Shown: positions 36,305 to 45,300 of the stretch, in pieces
How the letters are laid out: every line of letters starts with the position of its first letter
Numbering within the stretch: the first letter of the stretch is position 1
DNA from: Membranihabitans marinus
GTDB lineage: Bacteria > Bacteroidota > Bacteroidia > Chitinophagales > Saprospiraceae
DNA length: 64,000 bases
Reading direction: 5' to 3'
Assembly: GCF_021729155.1 (NCBI RefSeq)
Contig: NZ_JAJQYA010000007.1
Location: 1 to 64,000 of the forward strand
Notes under the pieces: generated by a model
The model's input: only the letters and a program-made list of their open reading frames with translations
The model's database searches: none
Told to the model about the DNA's origin: nothing
Position numbers and translations under genes: made by a program

Positions 36305-37330
36305 TTACGACATCGCCTTTTTCATTTTGGTATATTGCCAAAAACTAATCATACGCTGTTGCTCCTCATCCCAAAGTTTGTTAAACATACATTTGAGACT
36401 ATCTCTAAAACCGATAATGGTTACGTGTTTTTGAAAAACAGGATTTTCCTTCGCACATTTCACCAAATTGTAATTGGGGATGCGAGGACTTAAATGGTGG
36501 ATATGATGTAGTCCGATATTGCCTGTCAACCACTGAATAGGGTGGGGCAGTTTATAATAGGTACTTCCCTTAATAGAAGCTACTAGGTAATCCCATTTGT
36601 CAATCCATTGTTTATAAGTGTCTTCGTGCTGGTGTTGAACATAGAAAAACCAAAAAGCTATGATGATGAAAAACACCAATATGGTTAACTGTGTTATCAA
36701 AAACGTCCATCCCAAGAAATAAGTAAGTACTAGATAAGTGAGTAAAATCAAAACATTGTTGTTCAACAGTGTCTTATGTCCTTTCTTAACTGCTTTTTCC
36801 TTAACCAATGGTGTGCGAACAACATATGATAAATAGGCTATTGGCACTACTACATGTAATACCAAGGGAGAACGAAAAATTCTATACCCAACTTGTCTCC
36901 ATTTCGGTAATGCTTCGTACTCCTTAACCGTCAACATGGGAACATCTCCAATATGTCGGTTTTCCAACTGGCCATTGTGTCCGTGGTGATAGTCGTGCAC
37001 ACTGTACCAATAATCATAAGGTATAGTACTGAAAATGCTACACATCCATCCTACAACAGCGTTTTGTTTGCGACTTCCCAAAAATGATTGGTGACCACAA
37101 TCGTGTTGTATGATAAATATTCTAGCCATGAAAAATCCGCATAAAATGGTTAGAGGTAATCCCAACCAGAATGAATACTTCATTGCAAAATATGTCAATA
37201 TCCACAATCCAATAAATGGAATGAAAGTATTGAGAAGTTGAATGGTTGCTAATTTTGTATTTTGAATTTGATAAGGTTTGATTAGATTCCTCCAGTCCTT
37301 TAAGTCGGATTTTATTTGATTGATTTGCAT
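36305..37330 (-). CDS. Membrane fatty acid desaturase
   Basis: The start is placed at ATG 37330 (MQINQIKSDLKDWRNLIKPY), giving 341 residues. An upstream in-frame ATG gives an unnatural extension. The three histidine boxes of di-iron desaturases are present: HDCGHQSF (about 95), HDYHHGHNG (about 130-138) and GLHHIHHL (about 287). Paired membrane segments lie between them (FIPFIGLWILTYFAMKYSFW; ILLTYLVLTYFLGWTFLITQ). It is a DesA/omega-type acyl-lipid or acyl-CoA desaturase acting in the cytoplasmic membrane; regiospecificity cannot be told from sequence. It is monocistronic and ends at a strong terminator. Confidence 0.9.
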   Translation of the reverse strand: MQINQIKSDLKDWRNLIKPYQIQNTKLATIQLLNTFIPFIGLWILTYFAMKYSFWLGLPLTILCGFFMARIFIIQHDCGHQSFLGSRKQNAVVGWMCSIFSTIPYDYWYSVHDYHHGHNGQLENRHIGDVPMLTVKEYEALPKWRQVGYRIFRSPLVLHVVVPIAYLSYVVRTPLVKEKAVKKGHKTLLNNNVLILLTYLVLTYFLGWTFLITQLTILVFFIIIAFWFFYVQHQHEDTYKQWIDKWDYLVASIKGSTYYKLPHPIQWLTGNIGLHHIHHLSPRIPNYNLVKCAKENPVFQKHVTIIGFRDSLKCMFNKLWDEEQQRMISFWQYTKMKKAMS

Positions 37331-37595
37331 ATATTGAATAGATAAATTTAAAACAATGCGAAAATGCATATATGTAATTTCGCAAAAATACAAAATTTTC
37401 TCTTACTGCCTTGAGATATCTTGTTTTTAAGTTTTTATTACATTTTTAATGGCTTGTAACTCTTTGATTATGTTCTTGTTCTGTCCTAACGATTGGTTTA
37501 ATTGATGATCCGAATATTAGATCAGTAGATCAATCCGAAAAATGCTGTGTATTTAGATTAAAGGACTTTAAAATAGGAGAAGTCTTTAAAAAAAG

Positions 37596-37971
37596 TGGAG
37601 CTGCCGGGGTTCGAACCCGGGTCCAGTCAAAGCACTCATTAGCTTTCTACATGCTTAGTATTAAATTTAATTTTCGAATGATAGAAAGGTTTTAATACCT
37701 ACCCGCCTAACACCTTAGTTCCTAAATTTCGGCATTCAATCGAAACAATTTAAATCCCTAGTCTGAGTTGTTTTATGATGTGCAGGTCTACTGTGTATCA
37801 GACATCAAGTCTACCGCACAAAGGCTATCTAATTCCTTGAATTAGGCTGCCAAGGCAAAATTGTTATTGCCAATTAAAATGGTTTCAAGATTATTTGTTA
37901 ACGGAGTAAATCATGATGCTCCGACATGCTAACTAACCAGAAATCTTTCCTGTCAAATCCAAGTCAGCCCC
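37596..37971 (-). ncRNA. ssrA: Transfer-messenger RNA (tmRNA)
   Basis: The 5' end GGGGCTG (37971-37965) pairs with the 3' end CAGCTCC (37603-37597), followed by the discriminator A; CCA is not encoded. The T arm CCGGGTTCGAACCCCGG is near the 3' end. The tag-coding part (minus strand, near 37873-37836) reads Gly-Asn-Asn-Asn-Phe-Ala-Leu-Ala-Ala-stop, a good match to tags of this phylum (GENNYALAA type). It rescues stalled ribosomes together with SmpB. The length of about 376 bases is normal. The exact resume codon (GGC) is inferred from the tag. Confidence 0.93.
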
Positions 37972-38026
37972 CTATTTTAAAGAACGTTTGTTACCTAGTT
38001 AACATCTCATGATGTCAAAAGGTTGC

Positions 38027-38054
38027 CAAAGGTAGTAAATATATATGGAACCAA
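38027..38054 (-). promoter_or_regulatory. Possible tmRNA promoter
   Basis: On the minus strand TTG (38054-38052), a 17-base spacer and TACCTTTG (38034-38027) fit the -33/-7 pattern of the phylum. Transcription would start about 50 bases before the mature 5' end, so a leader would need trimming by RNase P. Confidence 0.4.
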
Positions 38055-38584
38055 TAGGGTATTTTACTGTAGGCTGATGCATATTTTAACTTTATGCCAG
38101 AGAATTTAAATGAAAATATAAGATTTTTAAAAATATTCAATCCTATCTACATCCATTTCTCCAGAGGTTCAATAAATGAATTGTGCGCTAATTTATTATT
38201 CAAAATTTAAAGTCAATGTCCTAAGTCTTTATCATTTGCGGATCTGATATTTTAACCTTTACAAGTTGATGCCATCTATTATGTATATTAGATTAATGAA
38301 TATTTTCATGCGAATGGTATCGGATCAACCTAGACTTTGAAAATGTTGAGACAGGACATGAAAAATTGTAATTCTGCATTCGTCTCCATTGTGCTTTGTG
38401 ATAATAGTTTAACTGATTTGGCTGGTCTAATATATTGAGAATGTCACACCGGTCATCTTGGAAGCTTACTTCTGCAAACAATAGTTCGTGTAAGTCTAAA
38501 GTTAATATAAATATAATAGCCTTGAAATTTGGTGTATTTTAATTAATTTATATATTTATTCAGATATTAATCAAAATAATAAGT
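38055..38584. other. Gene-free gap between tmRNA and the nucleotidase gene
   Basis: No coding frame is supported (a 62-codon minus frame looks accidental). The promoter of the plus-strand nucleotidase must lie near the right end, but no clear TAnnTTTG box is seen. Confidence 0.4.
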
Positions 38585-39133
38585 ATGCACAATAAACCTA
38601 TTTTAGCTGTAGACATGGATGATGTAATCACGGACACTTTTCAACAATCACTTGATTGGTATGCTAGAGATTTTGGAAAAAAATACAATAAGCAAGATTT
38701 ACAAGGAAACTATCTCGCCGATGTAATTCCTAGTGAACATCGTGAGAAGATCCAACAATACTTCTTTACCAAAGGGTTTTTTAGAGAATTAAAACCCATC
38801 CCTGGAGCCATTGAAACCCTGTCTATGTTGCAAGATAGTTTTGAAGTATTCGTGGTGACTGCAGCACAACAATTTCCTCAATGTTTGACGGAGAAAAATG
38901 AATGGTTAGATGAATATATGCCTTTTATCGATTGGAGGTATCGAGTATTCTGTGGGCATAAATATTTTTTGAATGCCAAATATTTAATCGACGATCACGC
39001 CTATAATTTTGAAAAATATATTGGACATCCGATTTTATTCACAGCGCCTCACAATACCAAAGAGGACAGATATACCAGAGCAGACAATTGGGATGATGTT
39101 GTCAATATTCTTAAAATTAAGCAGCCCATTTAA
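38585..39133 (+). CDS. 5'(3')-deoxyribonucleotidase, HAD superfamily
   Basis: The 182-residue protein has the HAD nucleophile motif LAVDMDDVITDTF (Asp at about 10 and 12), motif II in FVVTAAQQFPQC, and motif III/IV in AKYLIDDHAYNFEKY. This is the NT5C-type arrangement that dephosphorylates deoxynucleoside monophosphates, probably regulating dNTP pools or salvaging nucleotides in the cytosol. The length is typical. It stands alone between non-coding gaps. Confidence 0.85.
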   Translation: MHNKPILAVDMDDVITDTFQQSLDWYARDFGKKYNKQDLQGNYLADVIPSEHREKIQQYFFTKGFFRELKPIPGAIETLSMLQDSFEVFVVTAAQQFPQCLTEKNEWLDEYMPFIDWRYRVFCGHKYFLNAKYLIDDHAYNFEKYIGHPILFTAPHNTKEDRYTRADNWDDVVNILKIKQPI

Positions 39134-39500
39134 TTTTTGAGAATCTCAATTGACCACAGTGAATTATGATAAAATTTCTGCGATTTAAAGAGGAAAAAAT
39201 TTCTTTAAACCCTTTAAATTATCACTGAATCAAAGCTTTATTTAAGTTGGACTCGGCCTTCTAATAATGGAAGAAAAATCAGTATATTTGTATAAATAAG
39301 AATTGACATTACCATCTTTATGGTTTGGGAATTCACAATTGGAAATATTTTTCAAAACAAAGTAACAATTCAATTGGTTTTAAGTTATAATAGTTGGCTT
39401 AATTAAATGAATTGTGATCGATGAATTTTGGGCTTCGAAACATAGCCATGATGGAAAATATTAATTCATAACTACACAAGGAATAAGATAGGTATACTAG
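39134..39500 (+). other. Gap with a -7 box
   Basis: TATATTTG at 39283-39290 fits a -7 box and lies about 210 bases upstream of the next start codon. No clear -33 box stands at the right distance. Nothing else is recognised. Confidence 0.35.
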
Positions 39501-40526
39501 ATGACGAATATTAAATCAAATAAATCTTTTTGGCAGCGTCCCGAGGGCGTTACTGGCGGTATTGTTTTAGGTGGAATTGTATTGGCTGGTTTTGTTATTT
39601 TAAATGTGTTAATGCCTTATCTAACCCAAATAGCAATGTCTTGGTTGGGTTTGTCCATAATGTTAATTGTTCTTGGGCTTGTCCTCTACATGGTTCTAGA
39701 TAAAAAGATGAGGAATTTAATATGGTACTTTTATAAGAGTGCAATGAGGTGGATTACCGGATTTTTCGTCAAAATTGATCCCATTGCTATTTTGAAGTCC
39801 TATGTGGCTGAATTACAGGAAAATGTAAAGAGAATGCATCGGCAAATTGGTCAGCTTCGAGGGCAAATGCATCAGTTAAAAGAAATGATTTATAATAATC
39901 AAAAAGAAATTAAAGCCAATATAGAGCAAGCCAGTGAAGCCAAGGATAATAATAAGAGAAATGTAATGATCCTCAAGTCCAGAAAAGCTGGGCGGTTGAA
40001 AGAATCTAATATGAGGCTGGAAGATCTCTACAATAGAATGGAAATCTTGTTTCGAGTCTTGAAAAAAATGTACGAGAATTCAGAAATATTGATGGAAGAT
40101 ATCAAGGATCAAGTCTCCATTAAAGAACAAGAAAGAAAAGCTATTATCGCTGGACAAAATGCCATGAGATCAGCTATGGATATTATAAAAGGGGATGGTG
40201 ACAAAAAAGAGATGTTCGATAGAGCATTGGAAGCGGTAGCCGATGACGTCAGTCAAAAAGTCGGTGAAATGGAGCAATTTATGGAAATGTCAGAAGATTT
40301 TATGAACTCTATCGATCTCCAAAACGGGGTTTTCGAAGAAAAAGGACTGGCCCTTCTCGAAAAATGGGAACAGGACTCCGATTCCCTCTTACTCGGACAC
40401 GAAAAAGATGGATTGCTTTTGGAGGCGGCCGATGAAGAAAATATCTTAGATCTCAACCAACCTATCCAAAAACCATTAAAAGAGACACAAAATCGTAAAA
40501 ATCAATACGATTCTTTTTTTGATTAA
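39501..40526 (+). CDS. Membrane-anchored coiled-coil protein (PspA-like?)
   Basis: The 341-residue protein has two N-terminal membrane helices (about 18-42 and 44-68). A long, highly charged, mostly alpha-helical region (about 95-290) follows, e.g. LQENVKRMHRQIGQLRGQMH and KDNNKRNVMILKSRKAGRLK. The helical pattern resembles PspA/ESCRT-III-like proteins, but here it is tethered to the membrane, and I do not assign the family. The C-terminus is acidic and polar (ending YDSFFD). It lies 20 bases upstream of the DUF2911 gene and may be cotranscribed with it. A role in membrane remodelling or integrity is only a suggestion. Confidence 0.6.
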   Translation: MTNIKSNKSFWQRPEGVTGGIVLGGIVLAGFVILNVLMPYLTQIAMSWLGLSIMLIVLGLVLYMVLDKKMRNLIWYFYKSAMRWITGFFVKIDPIAILKSYVAELQENVKRMHRQIGQLRGQMHQLKEMIYNNQKEIKANIEQASEAKDNNKRNVMILKSRKAGRLKESNMRLEDLYNRMEILFRVLKKMYENSEILMEDIKDQVSIKEQERKAIIAGQNAMRSAMDIIKGDGDKKEMFDRALEAVADDVSQKVGEMEQFMEMSEDFMNSIDLQNGVFEEKGLALLEKWEQDSDSLLLGHEKDGLLLEAADEENILDLNQPIQKPLKETQNRKNQYDSFFD

Positions 40527-40546
40527 AAACTAAATAATTTATAAAT

Positions 40547-41383
40547 ATGAAAAACGTATTCGCAATTCTATTTTTATGCGCCACATTTGTTACTGGAACT
40601 ATGGCTCAAATTGCTACACCAGCGCCCAGTCCCTTATCCAAAGTTACTCAGAAAGTAGGCTTGGCAGAAGTGACCATTGAATACTCCCGACCAGGGGTAA
40701 AAGATAGAACTATCTTTGGCGATCTTATTCCTTATGGTGAATTCTGGAGAACTGGCGCCAATGCAACGACAAAAGTTACTTTTTCTGACGACGTAATGAT
40801 CGCTGGTAAAGAACTTAAAAAAGGTACTTATTCATTGTTTAGCTTTCCAGATAAAAAACAATGGGATGTCATTTTTAGTACGAGTATGTCACTTCCTGGA
40901 GGTAGTGGTTACGACAGTTCAACAGAAGCGGTTAGAGTAACTCTTCCCGTTACTCAATTGGATCAAATGGTAGAGACCTTTACCATTAATGTAGGCAATA
41001 TCAGAAACAATTCTGCTACCATCGATCTTACTTGGGAGAATACAGGAGTAAGTATTCCATTGGCTCTAGATACCGATGCCAAAGTATTCGCCAATATTGA
41101 TAAAGCTATGGCCGGACCTAGCGCTAACGATTATTATGCAGCGGCTAGCTATTATTACGACAATGGCAAAGATTTGAAAAAAGCTCATGACTGGGTATCC
41201 AAAGCAGTAGCTATGGGGGATGGAAGCCAATTTTGGATGATCCATACCAAGGCCAAAATTGAAGCTGCTTTAGGTAAAAAAGCAGAAGCTATAAAGTCAG
41301 CTAACATGTCTATCAAAGCCGCGAAAGCAGCTGGTAATAACCAATATGTTATGTTTAATGAAAAATTGATTAAAAGCTTGTAA
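40547..41383 (+). CDS. Secreted DUF2911 protein
   Basis: The 278-residue protein has a signal peptide (MKNVFAILFLCATFVTGTMA) followed by the DUF2911 domain (about 25-165): SPLSKVTQKVGLAEVTIEYS, then RPGVKDRTIFG, YGEFWRTGANATTKVTFSDD and KKGTYSLFSFPDK. The C-terminal part (about 185-278) has TPR-like helices (YYDNGKDLKKAHDWVSKAVA). The family is widespread in Bacteroidota, periplasmic and without a known function. The gene ends at a strong terminator. Confidence 0.88.
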   Translation: MKNVFAILFLCATFVTGTMAQIATPAPSPLSKVTQKVGLAEVTIEYSRPGVKDRTIFGDLIPYGEFWRTGANATTKVTFSDDVMIAGKELKKGTYSLFSFPDKKQWDVIFSTSMSLPGGSGYDSSTEAVRVTLPVTQLDQMVETFTINVGNIRNNSATIDLTWENTGVSIPLALDTDAKVFANIDKAMAGPSANDYYAAASYYYDNGKDLKKAHDWVSKAVAMGDGSQFWMIHTKAKIEAALGKKAEAIKSANMSIKAAKAAGNNQYVMFNEKLIKSL

Positions 41384-41408
41384 TACAATCTTTTATTTTA
41401 ATAAAGCA

Positions 41409-41441
41409 AAAGCGGTTTCACAGTGTGGAATCGCTTTTTTT
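41409..41441 (+). terminator. Rho-independent terminator after DUF2911
   Basis: AAAGCGGTTTCACA pairs with TGTGGAATCGCTTT (two G-T wobbles), followed by a T run. Confidence 0.8.
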
Positions 41442-41586
41442 GTCTTTATACCAAATGTGTTTATAATTGTCGGTTATTTTTCGGTTTGTATTAATGTACT
41501 GATATATAGTGTTTTGAGTTTTTTGTTTTGATCTCTTTTTTAATTTCTGCCTATATAGTTTGTCTTCTTGAAGAATATTATTTATT

Positions 41587-41604
41587 TTCGGTAACGTTAC
41601 CGAA
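41587..41604. promoter_or_regulatory. LacI/GalR-type operator upstream of the sugar symporter
   Basis: A perfect 18-base palindrome, TTCGGTAACGTTACCGAA, with the central GTAACGTTAC typical of LacI-family operators. It lies 87 bases before the symporter start codon. No LacI-family gene is in the window, so the regulator would be encoded elsewhere. Confidence 0.7.
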
Positions 41605-41690
41605 GCAAAATATATCTGGCTATTTGTCTAAAATAGCCGCAGACTATGGCTTGTAATCGGTTTATTGTTTAAGTAAAATGGATAACCCCT

Positions 41691-43229
41691 ATGGAAAAAA
41701 TTGATTACATCGTATTGGCATTGTATTTTTTTGTGTTAATCGCCATAGGGATATGGGGCTTTACCAGAGTTAAAAACTCCGCCGATTTTTACAACGCAGG
41801 AGGAAAACTCCCTTGGTGGTTGTCCGGAATATCTCACCACGTTTCAGGTTACAGCGGAGCTGTTTTTGTGGCTTACGCTGCGATAGCCTATACCCATGGA
41901 TTTACCGTCTATATATGGTGGGCTCTGGGTATTGGAATTTCCATGATAGCCACTACCTATTATATAGCACCTCGTTGGTCGAGATTGCGATCACAAGTAG
42001 GCATTGTTTCTCCCACTGAGTATTTGGCCAATCGTTACAATATTCCTACTCAACAATTGATGGCTTGGAGTGGAGTGATCGTTAAACTCTTCGATATTGG
42101 GGCCAAATGGGCTGCTATAGGAATATTGCTCAATGTGTTTACTGGATTATCTATAGGGACAGGTGTCGCTATTTCTGGAGTGGTGACCTTATTGTATATT
42201 ACGGTTGGAGGTTTATGGGCTGACGTACTCAACGATTTTTTCTCTTTTGTAATTCAATTGGTCACAGGAATTCTAATGTTTGTTATTGTATTACAACATC
42301 TGGGAGATGGTTTTCAAGGCGTATTTACCCTATGGGATCGTCTGCCTAGTGATCATAGCCAGGCTTTCAATGAACCCTATACGGTTGGTTTTTCGATTGC
42401 CTATCTCGTTATTGCCTTCTTTAGTTATAGTGGAGGAACATGGAATTTGGCGACGAGGTTTATATCTTCGAGTTCGGGAAAAGAAGCCCAAAAGGCAGCT
42501 TTGTTGTCCACCGTATTGTATTTGGTATGGCCTTTGATTTTGTTCTTTCCCATGTTTGCCGCCCCTGTGTTTTTACCCGATTTAGATGATCCCAGTCAAT
42601 CCTATTCACTAATGGCTCTTGAGTTTTTGCCTCCAGGATTGGTAGGACTTTTGGTTGCCTCTCTTTTTTCAAATACCTTATCCATGGTATCATCCGATGC
42701 CAATACTATTTCGGCAGTGATAACCAGAGATATTTTACCGATTTTGGTTAAAAAAGTAAAAACCTTTAGTGCGGATAAAACTTTAATGATAGCGAGATTG
42801 ACCACCTTTGTATTTATCCTTTTGACCATAATTATCGCTTTCAATTCTGATTCATTTGGCGGTGTAATCGGATTGTTGATTACTTGGTTTGCCGCATTGC
42901 TAGGCCCTATTTCCGTTCCGATGATATTGGGACTTTTGCCCTATTTTAAACACAGTAATAGCACGGCTGCATTGTTGTCCATAGTAACAGGATTACTGGC
43001 TTTTATCCTCAGTAAGTCCGTATTCGAATTGCCTTTTGCGATAGAATTGTCGTCTCCTATAATTACTTCATTGATCATCTATATAGGATATGGCTTGATA
43101 TTTAAGCCTACTGTTAATGAAAAAGTAAATCATATTCTAAATTCCATTGACACCGACAAGGAAGTCAGCCAATTATCTCCTAGTCAAACATCAAATAAGG
43201 AAATATATGCAAATGATAGCCAAGGATAA
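41691..43229 (+). CDS. Sodium:solute symporter (SSS family)
   Basis: The 512-residue protein begins MEKIDYIVLALYFFVLIAIG and has about 13 membrane helices. SSS landmarks are present: the GGKLPWWLSGISHHVSGYSG region near residue 35-55 and SLFSNTLSMVSSDANTISAV near 325 in the core. It probably takes up a sugar or sugar acid with sodium. The overlapping downstream AGE-type epimerase suggests an aldose, N-acetylmannosamine/sialic acid-type sugar or glucoside. Transcription is probably controlled through the LacI-type palindrome upstream. The stop overlaps the start of the epimerase gene by 23 bases. Confidence 0.9.
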   Translation: MEKIDYIVLALYFFVLIAIGIWGFTRVKNSADFYNAGGKLPWWLSGISHHVSGYSGAVFVAYAAIAYTHGFTVYIWWALGIGISMIATTYYIAPRWSRLRSQVGIVSPTEYLANRYNIPTQQLMAWSGVIVKLFDIGAKWAAIGILLNVFTGLSIGTGVAISGVVTLLYITVGGLWADVLNDFFSFVIQLVTGILMFVIVLQHLGDGFQGVFTLWDRLPSDHSQAFNEPYTVGFSIAYLVIAFFSYSGGTWNLATRFISSSSGKEAQKAALLSTVLYLVWPLILFFPMFAAPVFLPDLDDPSQSYSLMALEFLPPGLVGLLVASLFSNTLSMVSSDANTISAVITRDILPILVKKVKTFSADKTLMIARLTTFVFILLTIIIAFNSDSFGGVIGLLITWFAALLGPISVPMILGLLPYFKHSNSTAALLSIVTGLLAFILSKSVFELPFAIELSSPIITSLIIYIGYGLIFKPTVNEKVNHILNSIDTDKEVSQLSPSQTSNKEIYANDSQG

Positions 43230-44379
43230 ATATATTAAACAATATCAGAATGATTTATTTGTAGATTATCTCCCTTTTTTAGAAAATCACATTATCGATC
43301 ACGAAAATGGTGGTTTTATGTGCCATGCCAATTGGAAGGGCGAGTTGTTGGATCGTCATAAACGCGCTTGGTTTGATGGGAGAGGCATCTGGGTATATTC
43401 CTTCTTGTACAGCCATGTGAAAAAAGATGTCAAATACTTAGATGTGGCGGCGAAAACCGTCGATTTAGTATTTTCTAATCGTCCGACAAATCAAGAATTC
43501 TGGCCTTGGATGTATGACGAAAAGGGAAATGACCTCGAGTTGAGAGCTCCAGATATCTATGGCAACTTGTTTATTGCAGAAGGATTGACAGCGTATAGTC
43601 AGGCCATTGACGATATGGCGTATTGGAATCTTGCAAAAGATATAACCATGGCGGCCTTGAATAAATACGACGCCGAGGATTATTCATTTGTTCCACATTA
43701 TGAATCTGATTTGAGTCAATTTAAGGCTCCCAGAGTGCTGGGACATTGGATGGTTTTTTTACGGATAGCCAGCCAGCTTTTAGCAATCAAAGAAGACAGT
43801 GAATTATTGGCTTTGACAGATCGATGCATAAAATCATTGTTGGATCATCATCTCGAATCCCACTGCAACTTAATGGTAGAATACAGGCATCACGATTTGT
43901 CGGCCATGGATGAGCCATGGAATGACTTTGTCTACATCGGCCACGGTATTGAAGTGGCTTGGATGATTATGGAAGAAGCCATTCGCAGAGAGGATAAAGG
44001 ACTGTATGATAAGGCCAAGTCAATCTTTAGGAGGCACCTAGAAGTGGCTTGGGATGATGTCTATGGTGGTGTGTTTCATGAATGTCAACATATTGGTAAA
44101 AATGATTGGATCTTGGACAAATTACTGTGGGCGCAAGAAGAAGTATTGGTTGGCTTGATGTTGATTATTGAACACTCTAGTGATCAATGGGCCATAGAAT
44201 GGTTTGAGAAGGCTTATCAATATACCGTTAGTCATTTTTCCTTGGCCAAGTACGATATTCCCCTCTGGAATATTGGAGGAAATAGATGGGTGGATTTTGA
44301 TGGAACAGGGATTCGGATCGAAAATTACCATCATCCGCGTCATTTAATGATCAATCTGTTGCGATTACAGAGACTGTAG
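43207..44379 (+). CDS. AGE-family epimerase/isomerase
   Basis: The start is placed at ATG 43207 (MQMIAKDKYIKQYQNDLFVD), which has the upstream AAGGAAAT; this gives 390 residues. It is an (alpha/alpha)6 barrel of the N-acylglucosamine 2-epimerase family: RAWFDGRGIWVYSFLYSHVK, EFWPWMYDEKGN, YIGHGIEVAWMIMEEAIRRE and NYHHPRHLMINLLRL contain the conserved catalytic-face Arg, Glu and His residues. Members interconvert GlcNAc/ManNAc, glucose/mannose or cellobiose epimers; the exact substrate cannot be fixed from sequence. It is translationally coupled to the symporter and acts on the imported sugar in the cytosol. Confidence 0.88.
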   Translation: MQMIAKDKYIKQYQNDLFVDYLPFLENHIIDHENGGFMCHANWKGELLDRHKRAWFDGRGIWVYSFLYSHVKKDVKYLDVAAKTVDLVFSNRPTNQEFWPWMYDEKGNDLELRAPDIYGNLFIAEGLTAYSQAIDDMAYWNLAKDITMAALNKYDAEDYSFVPHYESDLSQFKAPRVLGHWMVFLRIASQLLAIKEDSELLALTDRCIKSLLDHHLESHCNLMVEYRHHDLSAMDEPWNDFVYIGHGIEVAWMIMEEAIRREDKGLYDKAKSIFRRHLEVAWDDVYGGVFHECQHIGKNDWILDKLLWAQEEVLVGLMLIIEHSSDQWAIEWFEKAYQYTVSHFSLAKYDIPLWNIGGNRWVDFDGTGIRIENYHHPRHLMINLLRLQRL

Positions 44380-44671
44380 AACAAATTTAATTTTTATTTT
44401 AATTGATCTATATTTTTAGGTGGTTGATTGCGACGGTTTTACAGTGTAGCTCTGTCGTGTTAAATGTTTGAGGGATATTGTCCAACAGTATTCTTACCAT
44501 TCTTATACCTTGATTTTAGGGGCTTGAAATCTATAGATCAATTCGATGAATGCTATTAGTTGTAGATATTTTTTATATTTATACTTAGGGGAATTGAAGA
44601 TGTAGTAGTGTAAAAGAACAGATGGATTTCGTTCTTTTAATATATTCTTTGGTCTTTAAATATTTATTCTG

Positions 44672-45178
44672 ATGCAAACTCGTACCATAATTGCTGCAGT
44701 AGCAAAAAATAAAGCTATTGGTTTTAAAAATAAATTGCCCTGGAATCTCGATGATGATTGGAAACATTTTAAAGCCGTAACTGCTGGTCATTCCTTTTTA
44801 ATGGGCAGAAGGAGTTATGAAGCAGAGGATCATCTGCTGTCCGATAAATGGAATTATGTTTTAACCCAGCGATCCAATATTCCATTATGGGACAAATCTT
44901 CCATTGTGTCCTCGTTTCAAGAGTTTTTGCAGTTGACGAAGCGAGAAGCTGAAATATTTATCTTAGGGGGAGCAACCGTCTTTGATTTGGCCATTCGCAA
45001 TAACTGGGCCAATAAAATGATATTGACCCATGTAGATGCTAGTCCTCAAGCCGATGCTTATTTTCCCGATGTTGATTGGAGTGAATGGAAAGAAATAGAC
45101 CATCAAGAATTTAAGAAAAATGAAGTCAATGATTTCGATTTTAAGATAGTGACCTACCTTTCCCGCTCCATATTATAA
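44672..45178 (+). CDS. folA: Dihydrofolate reductase
   Basis: The 168-residue protein begins MQTRTIIAAVAKNKAIGFKN. It has the canonical elements: NKLPWNLDDDWKHFKAVTAG (substrate Asp/Glu region and Trp), FLMGRRSYEA, then the NADPH-binding FILGGATVFDLAI and ILTHVDASPQADAYFPDVDW. It makes tetrahydrofolate in the cytosol. It differs clearly from the three RibD-like proteins near 2-6 kb. No thyA lies next to it here. The gene is alone, with a gap of about 290 bases upstream. Confidence 0.93.
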   Translation: MQTRTIIAAVAKNKAIGFKNKLPWNLDDDWKHFKAVTAGHSFLMGRRSYEAEDHLLSDKWNYVLTQRSNIPLWDKSSIVSSFQEFLQLTKREAEIFILGGATVFDLAIRNNWANKMILTHVDASPQADAYFPDVDWSEWKEIDHQEFKKNEVNDFDFKIVTYLSRSIL

Positions 45179-45300
45179 TAGTCTAATGAAGTGGGATAAA
45201 AGATGGCTAGCAGTCCACAATGCCTTATTAGCCAATTTTAATTAATTTATCGATAACCTAGATTATAGTAAAGACTGGATTTAGAATTGGAATTCGTATT

